A stretch of DNA of 64,000 nt from Paenarthrobacter sp. PH39-S1 (lineage in GTDB: Bacteria > Actinomycetota > Actinomycetes > Actinomycetales > Micrococcaceae). Shown here piece after piece: positions 26,558 through 35,422 of this stretch. The stretch spans positions 116,938-180,937 of the forward strand of contig NZ_JASISR010000004.1 of NCBI RefSeq assembly GCF_030063245.1. The letters run 5' to 3'. Within the stretch, counting starts at the first letter, position 1. Every line of letters starts with the position of its first letter. The notes beneath the pieces were generated by a model. It searched no databases and had not been told where the DNA came from. It saw only the letters and a list, made by a program, of their open reading frames with translations. Made by a program: the position numbers and the translations under genes.

Positions 26558-27502
26558 GTGGACAGCCTCCCCAGCGATGGCAGACCCGAAGTACTGGCCC
26601 TGCGGGCTCTCAAGCTGGGCGACCTGCTGGTGGCCGTCCCCGCACTGCATGCCCTCCGGCGCGCCTATCCCGGACACCGGCTGATTTATGCGGCGCGGGC
26701 TTGGCTTGCCCCTGCACTGGCGCTGGTCGGGGGCGTGGATACGCTGTTGGAAACGCAGGGGCTCGATGAGCCGCTGACGCTGTCCCCGGGACGCGTCGAC
26801 GTCGCCGTCAATCTGCACGGCAGCGGTCCGGAAAGCCTGCGCCGTCTCGACGAGCTGGCTCCGGCCCGCCGTATCGGGCACCTCGGGCCCGGTTGGGAAG
26901 GACCCCCGTGGCGCTCTGGGCTGCACGAGCGTGAGCGCTGGGCGGCGCTGCTTCGCTGGCACGGAATTCCCGCCGACCCGCTGGATTACCGCCTGCAGCC
27001 GCCAACTGCGCGGAACCCGCTGCCCGGCGCCGCGGTGATCCATGTGGGCGCAGCATACGGGAGCAGGCTGTGGCCGGAGGACCGGTTTGCCGCGGTGGCC
27101 CGCCGGCTGGAATCGGCGGGTCAGCACGTGGCGTTCACCGGCAGCGAAGGGGAGCGCCCGCGGGCCCTGCGGGTTGCAGCTCTCGCGGGTCTGCCGGACG
27201 AGCGGGTCGGAGCCGGCATGCTCGGGCTCGGTGAATTTGCCGCCGTTATCGCGGGAGCGGCGATTGTGGTGTCGGCGGACACCGGCGCAGCGCACCTGGC
27301 ATCGGCCTATGGGCGGCGTTCGATTGTCATTTTCGGCCCCGCACCGGTCTCCGAATGGGGGCCGCCGCCGGGCCCGCACATTGCGCTCACGAAGGAAGAG
27401 CTCCGCCGCGGAGATGTCTTTTCAGCCAGCCCGGATCCGGCCCTATTGGCAGTTTCCGTCCAAGATGTCCTCGCCGCGGCCCGGGAGCTGGGCAGCCTGT
27501 AG
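26558..27502 (+). CDS. GT9 family (heptosyltransferase-like) glycosyltransferase, copy 3
   Basis: A 314-residue GT9 protein. VLALRALKLGDLLVAVPALHALRRA opens the acceptor domain, and the donor domain has VIHVGAAYGSRLWPEDRFAAV and VSADTGAAHLASAYGRRSIVIFGP. The GTG at 26558 follows AAGGAG and is used as the start; an ATG at 26516 sits eight bases after TAAGGT and could be a leaderless alternative. It is divergent from gmhB across about 250 bp that contain a 13-bp tandem repeat near 26430. It is the shortest of the three GT9 copies here. Confidence 0.85.
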   Translation: MDSLPSDGRPEVLALRALKLGDLLVAVPALHALRRAYPGHRLIYAARAWLAPALALVGGVDTLLETQGLDEPLTLSPGRVDVAVNLHGSGPESLRRLDELAPARRIGHLGPGWEGPPWRSGLHERERWAALLRWHGIPADPLDYRLQPPTARNPLPGAAVIHVGAAYGSRLWPEDRFAAVARRLESAGQHVAFTGSEGERPRALRVAALAGLPDERVGAGMLGLGEFAAVIAGAAIVVSADTGAAHLASAYGRRSIVIFGPAPVSEWGPPPGPHIALTKEELRRGDVFSASPDPALLAVSVQDVLAAARELGSL

Positions 27503-27635
27503 CGGGCGGGTGGCCGTCGGAAAATGCTGCCGCCCTCCGCGGCACGGGTTACGCTGCCGCCTCCGCAGCACGGACTATTCGGACACCTGACAGTGCCCCC
27601 GGTTGGGGGCGCGACGGCGGCCAGCACCTCGGCGT

Positions 27636-27728
27636 CACGTCCACCCGGAAGCCGTCCCCCCGGTCCAGTCATCAGTTCATCAACTCGTAGATGGCGCTAC
27701 GGACCTGCGGGTTCTCCCAGTTCAGATC
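27636..27728 (-). pseudogene. GH13 alpha-glucosidase scrap
   Basis: Reading the minus strand, DLNWENPQVRSAIYELMN is followed by a stop and then, in another frame, by LDRGDGFRVDV. Oligo-1,6-glucosidases have DLNWENPxVRxxIYxxM and, about 18 residues later, WLDRGVDGFRVDV with the catalytic Asp. Both are present with a frameshift and a small loss between them. No other part of the enzyme was found nearby. The rest of 27503-27891 has no recognisable gene. Confidence 0.55.
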
Positions 27729-27891
27729 GGCTGCTTGGTCCATCGCCCTTGGGGCTGTCGGTGCCGGACCGGGATTCGAGGAACCTGTCGATGGCCCGGT
27801 GCGGACGGCGTCCATGCCGGTGAACTATATTGACGGTGGCAGCTAACCGGCCCGCCGGCGTCCGCGGGCATTACGTTCAGGAGCACCAGAC

Positions 27892-29629
27892 ATGTCCAAG
27901 GACCTTGCAACCCAGCTCATTGAACAGCTCCGGGCTGCGGGTGTTCAAAGAATTTACGGCATCGTCGGCGACAGCCTGAATCCGATCGTTGATGCCGTGC
28001 GCAAAACGGGGGGAACGGTGCAGGGCGGCATCGACTGGATTCATGTCCGGCACGAGGAGGCCGCAGCCTTTGCCGCCTCGGCCGAGGCCCAGCTGACCGG
28101 AAAACTCGCGGTCTGCGCCGGCTCCTGCGGACCCGGCAACCTGCACCTGATCAACGGGCTGTACGACGCCAACCGCACCGGCGCCCCCGTCCTGGCGATC
28201 GCCTCCCATATTCCGAGCCAGCAGATCGGCAGCGGCTTTTTCCAAGAGACCCACCCGGATCGCCTCTTTTCCGAATGCTCGGTGTATTCGGAACTCATCA
28301 GCACCGCAGCCCAGGCCCCCCGGGTCATGCACTGCGCCATCCAGCACGCCGTCGGGTTTCGCGGTGTCGCCGTCGTCACTCCTCCCGGCGATATCGCAGG
28401 CCTTGAGGCCGTCGCGGAAAGCCCGCAGCAAACGGCCTACACACCGGGGCGCTTGTCGCCCGACCCGCACAGCGTTCAGCTGCTGGCGGACGCCATCAAC
28501 GCAGTGGACAAGGTAGCCATCTTTGCCGGCGCAGGGGTGCAGGGGGGCCACGACGAGGTGATTCAACTGGCCGAAGCGATCGGCGCGCCCATCGGCCACT
28601 CGCTGCGCGGCAAGGACTTCATCCAGTACGACAACCCCTATGACATTGGCATGACCGGGCTGCTCGGCTACGGGGCGGCGGCCGAAGGCATCAACGATGC
28701 GGACCTGCTGATCCTGCTCGGAACCGATTTTCCCTACGATCAGTTCCTGCCGCGGACACGCACGGCGCAGGTGGACCGGGCGGCGGAAAAACTGGGCCGG
28801 CGCACCGACGTTTACGGGGACGTGCTGCTCACCGTCGCGGCGCTCATTCCGCTGGTGAAACGCAAGAAGAACACGCGCTTTCTGGACCAGATGCTCAAGA
28901 AGCACGACCGGCTGATGAACAAGGCCGTGGGCGCTTACACCCGCAGGGCAGATAAGCTGGTGCCGATCCACCCCGAGTATGCCGCGTCGCTGTTGGACCA
29001 GGTGGCCAGCAGGGACGCCATTTTTACGGCCGACACGTGGATGTGCAACGTCTGGACCGCGCGTTACATCAACCCGCTGGGCACCCGCCGGCTGATCGGG
29101 TCTTACCTGCATGGCTCGATGGCCAATGCCCTGCCGCAGGCCATTGGTGCACAGCTGGCGTATCCGGGTCGCCAGGTCGTCTCCGTGTCCGGCGACGGTG
29201 GACTTGTCGATGCTGCTCGGCGAAATGGTCACCGCCGCAGCCCACCGGCTGCCGCTGAACATCGTTCTGTTCAACAACTCCACGCTGGGCATGGTCAAGC
29301 TGGAGATGCTCGTCGATGGGCTGCCCGACTACGGTGTCGACGTACCCGACACCAACTATGCCGCGGTCGCCACGGCCATGGGTTTTCACGCCGTCAGGGT
29401 CACCGACCCTGCCGACATTGAGGGCGCCTATCAGGCGGCCTTTGCACACCCGGGACCAGCATTAGTGGAGCTGATCACCGATCCCAGTGCGCTGTCGATT
29501 CCGCCCAAAATCACCGGTAACCAGGTCTTCGGTTTCGCCACAGCGATGTCCAAGGTGGTGCTTAATCGAGGCGCCGGCGAGGCCGTGAGCATGGCCCGAA
29601 GCAATCTGCGCAACGTCCCGCGACGCTAG
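27892..29629 (+). pseudogene. poxB: pyruvate dehydrogenase (quinone), frameshifted
   Basis: All three ThDP-enzyme domains are present across two frames. The first part starts MSKDLATQLIEQLRAAGV, with the active-site Glu segment VRHEEAAAFAA. It runs to SVSGDGGL at 29205. The second resumes with SMLLGEMVTAAA, IVLFNNSTLGMVKLEM and ends NVPRR at 29629. Removing the G at 29206 restores one frame of 578 codons, the normal PoxB length. The break is inside the GDG-x(n)-NN thiamine-diphosphate motif, so neither piece could work alone. It would oxidise pyruvate to acetate and CO2 with quinone. The single-base lesion could be natural or an assembly error. Confidence 0.85.
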
Positions 29630-29650
29630 CAGAACCGGAACCGGACCCGG

Positions 29651-29912
29651 ATGGCAAAGGTTCCGCTCCAGATTGACTGCGCCGACGGCTTGCATCCACG
29701 CTGGTATGACTCGGGGCTCAAGGACATTGTTGCCGTGTTGATCGAAGAGTGCCGCCGCGGCGGAGGAAAACCGCTGAGCGTCGTGGGGCACAGTTTTGGC
29801 GGCTTGGGTGAGGGGTTGGCCCGCAACGGGCGGCGGGTGGACCGCCTGCTGACCGTAGGAGCCCAGCATGCCTACTGGCGGGATTACTGGCGGGGTTACC
29901 GGCGGGGCAACC
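29651..29912 (+). pseudogene. alpha/beta hydrolase fragment
   Basis: A middle segment of an alpha/beta hydrolase: RWYDSGLKDIVAVLIEE, the nucleophile elbow LSVVGHSFGGLGEGLA, then DRLLTVGAQHAYWRDYW. The serine is present, but the N-terminal strands and oxyanion region before it and the entire C-terminal half with the catalytic His are missing. The frame runs into a minisatellite and ends within the next gene. Confidence 0.6.
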
Positions 29913-29951
29913 GGACCGGCTCATTCGGGCGGCCCGGCTCATTCGGGCGGA
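29872..29951. repeat. minisatellite: 12-bp and 18-bp tandem units
   Basis: Three 12-bp units (TACTGGCGGGAT-like) from about 29872 are followed by two 18-bp units CCGGCTCATTCGGGCGGM at 29916-29933 and 29934-29951. They sit at the break of the hydrolase fragment, where slippage may have contributed to gene loss. Confidence 0.6.
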
Positions 29952-30056
29952 CCGGGGCCTGCGGTGTGGGGCCTGGGCGCGGGGGGACTCGAATTCCCGG
30001 CTGCCTCAGGCTACGCTGGCGGCAGGATCAATGGTCGATTCGAGGAGGATGGCGCG

Positions 30057-30410
30057 ATGAGCTTATTGGACCTTGTGGCCAAGGGAATGCCGGTGGTCGA
30101 CGCGAGCGGTAAGGTGATCGGCAAGGTGGAGCATGCGAAGCCTCCGAACCCGAAGGCGGCCGCCTTCGAGGAGGTGTATTCGGCAGCCGATCAGAATATC
30201 CTCTTCATGGGACTCAATTCGGTGCTCGGTACCGAGCCGAGGGTGCCGGAGGACACGGCGCGCCGGCTTTTCAGCAGCGGCTACGTCAAAATCGACGGTC
30301 GAGGTTTCCTGGCCCGAAACTCCTATGCCCCTGCCGATGAGATCGACCGGGTTGAGGAGGGAAAGGTGTACCTGAGCCTCAGCCGCCACGAATTACCGAC
30401 GCAGGAATGA
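30057..30410 (+). CDS. PRC-barrel-like small protein
   Basis: A 117-residue protein. The N-terminal MPVVDASGKVIGKVEHAK looks like a PRC-barrel/DUF2171 strand pair (VxxxxGxxIGxV), followed by FEEVYSAAD and a later beta-rich part YVKIDGRGFLARNSYAP. The ATG at 30057 follows GAGGAGG, and TACGCT at 30012 is a likely -10. Such proteins are often annotated hypothetical. It stands alone between the hydrolase scrap and the PLD gene. Confidence 0.65.
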   Translation: MSLLDLVAKGMPVVDASGKVIGKVEHAKPPNPKAAAFEEVYSAADQNILFMGLNSVLGTEPRVPEDTARRLFSSGYVKIDGRGFLARNSYAPADEIDRVEEGKVYLSLSRHELPTQE

Positions 30411-30491
30411 TGGCCCTCCCCAATGTAGGGCAGCAGCGGCACCACCAGCCCCGATGGGGCGTGGTGGGGCCGCGCGTCCTGAGCGGTTGAC

Positions 30492-31745
30492 CTACAGCAG
30501 CGGGCGTAACGGTGCGAGGATGGATTCGCTGAACCTAGCCGCAACCCTGCGGCCCGCCCATTCCTCCAGCGTCAGAACCCGGCTGTTGACGCTGTCGATT
30601 TCAAAAATGGTCTCCAGGTCGCGGGCCAGATCGTCGTTGTAGATCTCCATATTGATTTCGTAGTTTCCGGTCAGGCTCAAGCGGTCGATGTTGGCGGTGC
30701 CGACCGTGGACCACTGGCCGTCGATGGTGGCAGTCTTCGCATGCACCATGGCGTTCTGGTACAGCAGGATCGTCACGCCGTCGCGCAGCAGCGCGGTATA
30801 GAAGCCGCGCGAGAGCCAGTCAGAGAGCACGTGGTTGGAATCCTCCGGAAGGATGACCCGCACATCCACCCCGCGTCTGCTCGCTCCCAGCAAGGCATCG
30901 AGAATCTGCCGGTCCGGGATGAAGTAGGCCATCGTGATGTAGATATGGTGGCTTGCCCGGTCGATGGCATCCAAATAAACGCCCCGGATGGGGAACACCA
31001 GGCTGGAGGGGATGTTATTGACGGCGCGGACCCGAGGTTCCCAGAAGTCGGGGTTGCTTTCCTTCAGCTCCGGAAGCCTCTTGCGGTAGTGGTTCCAGAC
31101 GGTGGCAAACGCCTGGCGCAGTTCCCACACCGACGGTCCTGCAATCTTCAGATGCGTGTCCCGCCATTGCGTGGCGTAGAGCGAGCCGATGTTGTAGCCG
31201 CCCACAAAGCCCACCTCGTCGTCGACGATCAGCATTTTGCGGTGGTCCAAACCGGTGCCGCGCACATTGGTGAAGATGATGGAAGGCCGCAGCACCGGAA
31301 ACCGGATGACATGGATATCCGGGTGGAAGCGGAAGAAGGACCGCGGCACCACCAGGTTGGCGAAGGCATCGTAAATGACGTAAACCTTGACACCACGCTC
31401 GGCGGCCTCCGCGAGGGCAGCCTTGAATTCCTTACCGACCTTGTCGGCCTTCCAGATGTACGTTTCCATCATGATCCGGTGTTTGGCATTGCGGATCTGA
31501 TCCAGCATGTCCTTGTACAGGTCTTCACCAAACGTGTAGACGGTGGTCGTGGAACCGGCTACCTCGCTTTCGAAAATGCCGGGACGGGGAAACCCTACGC
31601 GTTTGCTCCTGCCGCGCTTCCTAATCGTATCCATAATCACGAGGGCGGCAATGACCGCGCCTTGGAGGGCGAAAAAGCCCAAAATACTGCGCTGGACGGT
31701 GTGTTTAGCGACGTCAGCCGCGTGCCGGAGCCGATGCAATCTCAT
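30492..31745 (-). CDS. phospholipase D-like / cardiolipin synthase family protein
   Basis: A 417-residue protein with an N-terminal membrane anchor (ILGFFALQGAVIAALVIMDT) and two HKD motifs: LDHRKMLIVDDEVGFVGGYN near 170 and VHAKTATIDGQWSTVGTANID near 330. These motifs form one active site for phosphatidyl transfer. The length and single N-terminal helix fit the cardiolipin synthase/PLD family better than a nuclease. It converges with the PRC-barrel-like gene; no terminator is obvious between them. Confidence 0.88.
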   Translation of the reverse strand: MRLHRLRHAADVAKHTVQRSILGFFALQGAVIAALVIMDTIRKRGRSKRVGFPRPGIFESEVAGSTTTVYTFGEDLYKDMLDQIRNAKHRIMMETYIWKADKVGKEFKAALAEAAERGVKVYVIYDAFANLVVPRSFFRFHPDIHVIRFPVLRPSIIFTNVRGTGLDHRKMLIVDDEVGFVGGYNIGSLYATQWRDTHLKIAGPSVWELRQAFATVWNHYRKRLPELKESNPDFWEPRVRAVNNIPSSLVFPIRGVYLDAIDRASHHIYITMAYFIPDRQILDALLGASRRGVDVRVILPEDSNHVLSDWLSRGFYTALLRDGVTILLYQNAMVHAKTATIDGQWSTVGTANIDRLSLTGNYEINMEIYNDDLARDLETIFEIDSVNSRVLTLEEWAGRRVAARFSESILAPLRPLL

Positions 31746-31991
31746 GATGGAACCTTAGCAAGCAGACCAACGGCAAGCAGACAAGCAGACAAGCAGTAAG
31801 CGGACAAAGGCAATCCGGGCGCGGAACGGCTGGCTTGCAGCACTGTTCCCGCCGCGTAAAAGGGCGGCTGAACCGGCACCAGTTGTCCTACCCTTCGCCG
31901 CGGCCCGATGCTAGCGTTAACAGGCACACAGGATGCCGGCTGGCGCAGGAGGATTTCCGTCGCGGCCGGCGGACGGCAGAGGAGCATTGCA

Positions 31992-32210
31992 ATGAGCCAG
32001 TACGCATTCGGCATTGTTGAGTGGATATTCTGGATCGTCGCCATCGGCAGCGCCTGTCTGGCTCTGTTCCGGGCCGACGTGGTCTCGGCGGGTAGTTCCC
32101 CCGGCGTGCGGCAGCGGAGCGGAATTCTGCTGGGCCTGTGGATTGTGGCAGTGGTATGCGGCTTTCTTGGGCTGGTGACGGCCGCGCTGGCAACGCGGGC
32201 TTCCGTCTAG
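31992..32210 (+). CDS. small two-helix membrane protein
   Basis: A 72-residue protein: helix 1 FGIVEWIFWIVAIGSACLALF, a short polar loop with SAGSSPGVRQRSG, helix 2 ILLGLWIVAVVCGFLGLVTAAL. The ATG at 31992 follows AGAGGAGCATTGCA. It resembles the first part of DUF2516-type proteins in shape but lacks their K-x-T-K loop, so the family is uncertain. It converges with the SDR at 32278. Confidence 0.6.
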   Translation: MSQYAFGIVEWIFWIVAIGSACLALFRADVVSAGSSPGVRQRSGILLGLWIVAVVCGFLGLVTAALATRASV

Positions 32211-32277
32211 CGGCCCGACGGCGGCGCACGGCGGGGTGCCGTTGCCGGCGGAAGCACACGAACGCATCCGACGCCGT

Positions 32278-33054
32278 TCAGGCCGTGCCGCCGGCGGCGA
32301 GCAGTCCGCCGTCGAGGTTCAGGATCTGGCCGGTGATCCAGGCCGCATCGGAGCTGGCCAGAAAGGCGACGGCGGCGGCCACGTCCGCGGGAGTGCCCAG
32401 CCGGGCGAGCGGGTAGCGGGCGGCAACCTCGGCTTCTTTACCCTCATACAGTGCGCGGGCAAATTGCGTCTTGACCACGGCAGGCGCCACCGCATTCACG
32501 CGGATCTTTGGTCCCATTTCGGCCGCCAGGGAACGGGTCAGGTGTTCTACTGCGGCCTTGCTGATGCCGTAGAACCCCAATCCGGCTGCGGGCGTTTGAC
32601 CGGAGACGGAGGACATGTTGATGACGGAGCCGCCCCGGTCCGCGAAGCGCAGCCCAGCATGATGGTAGGCGTCCTGAACCCAGGCAAGGGTTCCGAAAAC
32701 ATTCACCTCGGCGATCTTCCTGGCCGCTTCCAGGTCCAGCTCCATCAACGGACCGTAGACCGGATTTATACCGGCGTTATTGACCAGGATGTCCAGTTGC
32801 CCGAAGCCGGCCGCTACGGCGTCGAGCACCTCGCGCCGGTGCTCCGGATCATCGGCCCTACCAGTAATGACCAGCACGGATCGAGGCGGGAATTCCGCGG
32901 CGGCTGCACGCAGTGGCTCCGCTGCGCGGGCCGTGATGCACACCCGCGCCCCTTCGTCTACGAGACGGTGGGCCACGGCGAGACCGATTCCGCGGCTGGC
33001 GCCGGTGACGATCGCCGTCGATCCCTGCAAGCGGTGGGCTTCAACGCGGCTCAT
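32278..33054 (-). CDS. short-chain dehydrogenase/reductase
   Basis: A 258-residue classical SDR. IVTGASRGIGLAVAHRL is the NADP-type cofactor loop, NNAGINP the NNAG motif, INMSSVSGQ contributes the catalytic Ser, and YGISKAAVEHL the Tyr and Lys. A C-terminal AWITGQILNLDGG is typical. The ATG at 33054 follows AGGGAAACC. An operator-like dyad lies 26-54 bp upstream. The substrate is unknown; related proteins are annotated 3-oxoacyl-ACP reductase or glucose dehydrogenase. Confidence 0.9.
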   Translation of the reverse strand: MSRVEAHRLQGSTAIVTGASRGIGLAVAHRLVDEGARVCITARAAEPLRAAAAEFPPRSVLVITGRADDPEHRREVLDAVAAGFGQLDILVNNAGINPVYGPLMELDLEAARKIAEVNVFGTLAWVQDAYHHAGLRFADRGGSVINMSSVSGQTPAAGLGFYGISKAAVEHLTRSLAAEMGPKIRVNAVAPAVVKTQFARALYEGKEAEVAARYPLARLGTPADVAAAVAFLASSDAAWITGQILNLDGGLLAAGGTA

Positions 33055-33079
33055 GGTTTCCCTGTCGGCAGGTGTTGGG

Positions 33080-33108
33080 CGGTCCGGCACTGTACAGGTA
33101 CCGGACCG
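33080..33108. promoter_or_regulatory. nested inverted repeat upstream of the SDR gene
   Basis: CGGTCCGG (33080-33087) and CCGGACCG (33101-33108) are perfect 8-bp arms around a 13-bp centre that itself contains the palindrome TGTACA (33091-33096), nearly concentric. The layout resembles a TetR-type operator. No regulator gene is adjacent. Confidence 0.4.
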
Positions 33109-33265
33109 TCCGGAGGATGAGCAGCACCCGTTCCTGACATCTGCCACCCATGGCCATGTCACGGGACTATGACAAACCCGTCACGCAACGTGGTACCGGA
33201 CATACTAGCAGGGTGCGCTCGTGCGCGCCCCTCGAAGACGGGATTCCAGCGCTGGGAACCGGTGG

Positions 33266-33832
33266 TCAGAACAGTGCGAACAGAAAGACGGCCAGACCCG
33301 CCGCCGTGAACGCTTCCTGAAGACCCTGGAGCCGGCGCACCGGTTCGGCGGCGGTATCTTGGCGGGGCGTGGCGAAGGTGGCCAGCAGCCAGAAAACAGC
33401 GGTGATGATCAGGAGCACGGCGCCAAAGGCCGAGAGCAGGATGGAGCCCAGCAGATGGACGGGCGCGCCCGCCTGCCCAAGCGCGCTGACTGACGCGGCG
33501 GACGCCAGAATCGAGGCCGTCAACGTCAGCAGGACTGCCCGATAGAAGCAGACCGGACGACCTAGGTCAGAGATCCGGACCGGCCGCCAGGGAAGGCATT
33601 GGAACAGGAACCACAGTGCCGCGACCAGCTGCAGCACCACCAAAGGCGGCACAGCTCGGCCCGGGATGGGCGTAACCGCGGCCACCGCCAGCGCTGAATT
33701 CATGACGGCCGTCAACAGCACGTTGACCCGCGCCGGCCAGGAACGGATACGGGCGATTCCGCCCAGACAAAGCACGGCCGCCAGGGTGAAGACGACGGCA
33801 ACGGTGGGACCTAAGATCGGGTTCAGCGGCAC
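33266..33832 (-). CDS. polytopic membrane protein of unknown function
   Basis: A 188-residue protein with about five hydrophobic helices (near residues 8-28, 36-55, 62-82, 100-118, 128-152) and a last one at 172-188 ending the protein in LFALF. No catalytic motif is visible. It is divergent from the MFS gene at 34094. Codon use is like its neighbours. Not recognised. Confidence 0.65.
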   Translation of the reverse strand: MPLNPILGPTVAVVFTLAAVLCLGGIARIRSWPARVNVLLTAVMNSALAVAAVTPIPGRAVPPLVVLQLVAALWFLFQCLPWRPVRISDLGRPVCFYRAVLLTLTASILASAASVSALGQAGAPVHLLGSILLSAFGAVLLIITAVFWLLATFATPRQDTAAEPVRRLQGLQEAFTAAGLAVFLFALF

Positions 33833-34003
33833 TAATCGGTCCTTTTATGTTCTACCCGAAATTTGACTCCGGACCCGGGACAGTCCGCGGGGGAGTATCA
33901 ACTGCTGTATACCGTTGTACCGGAATAAGATATGAACCTGCCGGGAACGGCGTCCGGCGGTGGGAATCCGGAGACCAGGATTCGGGCTCCGACGAAACAC
34001 CGG

Positions 34004-34051
34004 CCCAGGGACTCAACGCCCCAGGGCCCCAACACCCCAGGGACCCAATGC
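34004..34051. repeat. three 16-bp tandem units
   Basis: CCCAGGG recurs exactly 16 bp apart at 34004, 34020 and 34036, each followed by a related CCCAAC-type sequence. The units lie just upstream of the MFS start and fall in the possible leader. They give a run of Pro/Gly/Asn codons if read from an upstream ATG, which argues for a start after them. Confidence 0.55.
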
Positions 34052-34093
34052 CGGAGAAACAATGCTCCAATGACTCGACGACAGGATGAACTG

Positions 34094-35422
34094 ATGGCCA
34101 AGCGGCAGCCTACCGGCTTCGGGGGGAGCGCCCGGCCCCCTGTCGTGTCGCCGACGGTAGGAAACCCACCCCGCGGACCGGACGTGCTGCGGCGCAAGGT
34201 GGTTGGCGTGCTGGTAACCGGGCAGATTCTTGGTGGCGTGGGGATGGGCGCGACCCTTTCCCTGGGCGCCCTGCTGGCTGCGGAGCTCTCTGGCTCCAGT
34301 GCGTGGTCCGGCATGGCGGCCACGATGAGCACCCTGGGGGCAGCGCTGCTGGCTGTGCCGCTCGTCCGGCTGGCGCAGGCGAGGGGGCGCCGCGTTTCGT
34401 TGGCTGCCGGTTCCCTGCTGGCGGCGGGCGGGGCGGTCTTGGCCGTCGCTGCGGCTGCCGGGCGGTCCTTCCCGTTGCTGCTGGTTGCCTTGCTGCTGCT
34501 GGGAGCCGGTTCGGCCACTAACCTGCAGGCACGATTTGCCGCCACCGATCTTGCCACGGACAGATCCCGGGCCAAGGATCTGTCCCTGGTGGTCTGGTCC
34601 ACTGCCGTGGGGGCAGTGCTTGGCCCCAATCTCTTTGAACCCGGTGAGGCAGTAGGTGCCGCATTGGGGCTCCCTTTGCTGACCGGAGCGTTCATCTTCT
34701 CGCTGTTGGCCCAGCTGGCGGCCGCCGTCGTCTACCGGCTCGGGCTCAGACCGGACCCACTGCTCAGCGCGCTGGCGGCCCAGGCCGTGGATCAGCAGAA
34801 GGGGGAGAGCCGTGCAGGGGCAGCACGCCTGCGCTCCGGCGGTTGGGAGATTCTGCGCAGCAACCCGCTGGCGCGCTACGCGGTCACGTCCGTTGCCCTC
34901 AGCCATGCCACCATGGTCGCCCTGATGTCCATGACGCCGGTGCATTTGCGGGACCACGGGGCGACGCTGACGGTCGTCGGATTGACCATTAGTCTGCATG
35001 TGGCGGGAATGTATGCGTTGTCGCCCTTTTTCGGCTGGCTGGCGGACCGCGCCGGGCGGCTCCGTACGATCCTGGTCGGCCAGGCGCTGCTGCTGGCGTC
35101 ACTGTTGCTGGCTTGGCATGGCGCTTCCTCGCAGGCGGCCGTCACGACGAGCCTGGTCCTGCTCGGCCTGGGCTGGTCGGCCTCTGTGGTCGCGGGATCG
35201 GCTCTGGTCGCGGAGGCGGTCGGGGTCGCAGAGCGGCCGGCCCTGCAAGGCGTGTCCGATCTGGCGATGAACCTGGCCGGGGCGCTTGGCGGCGCGGTGG
35301 CCGGCCCTGTCCTGACCGCTTGGGGGTACTCCGGACTGGGCCTGAGTTCCATGGCCCTGGTCGTCGTCGTGATCGGGTGGACCGGCCGACGGATCGGTGG
35401 GGTCCGACGCCATGACGGGTAG
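34094..35422 (+). CDS. MFS transporter
   Basis: A 442-residue, 12-helix MFS protein. TM1 begins VVGVLVTGQILGGVGMG; a motif A-like loop is LAQARGRRVSLAAG, and in the second half FFGWLADRAGRLRTILVGQ is a clear motif A (G-x-L-x-D-R-x-G-R). The start is uncertain: ATG 34094 has AGGA about ten bases upstream, ATG 34070 has only a distant GGAG. Its 3' end overlaps the next gene by 11 bp. It is an exporter of unknown substrate. Confidence 0.85.
   Translation: MAKRQPTGFGGSARPPVVSPTVGNPPRGPDVLRRKVVGVLVTGQILGGVGMGATLSLGALLAAELSGSSAWSGMAATMSTLGAALLAVPLVRLAQARGRRVSLAAGSLLAAGGAVLAVAAAAGRSFPLLLVALLLLGAGSATNLQARFAATDLATDRSRAKDLSLVVWSTAVGAVLGPNLFEPGEAVGAALGLPLLTGAFIFSLLAQLAAAVVYRLGLRPDPLLSALAAQAVDQQKGESRAGAARLRSGGWEILRSNPLARYAVTSVALSHATMVALMSMTPVHLRDHGATLTVVGLTISLHVAGMYALSPFFGWLADRAGRLRTILVGQALLLASLLLAWHGASSQAAVTTSLVLLGLGWSASVVAGSALVAEAVGVAERPALQGVSDLAMNLAGALGGAVAGPVLTAWGYSGLGLSSMALVVVVIGWTGRRIGGVRRHDG

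Noticed and set aside
29975..30000. Possible tRNA T-arm (GGGAATTCGAGTCCC on the minus strand)
   Set aside because: The 5-bp stem does not pair properly, and no anticodon arm or acceptor stem can be drawn around it.
34004..34051. CRISPR-like array
   Set aside because: The units are only 16 bp, contiguous and without spacers; they are a simple tandem repeat.
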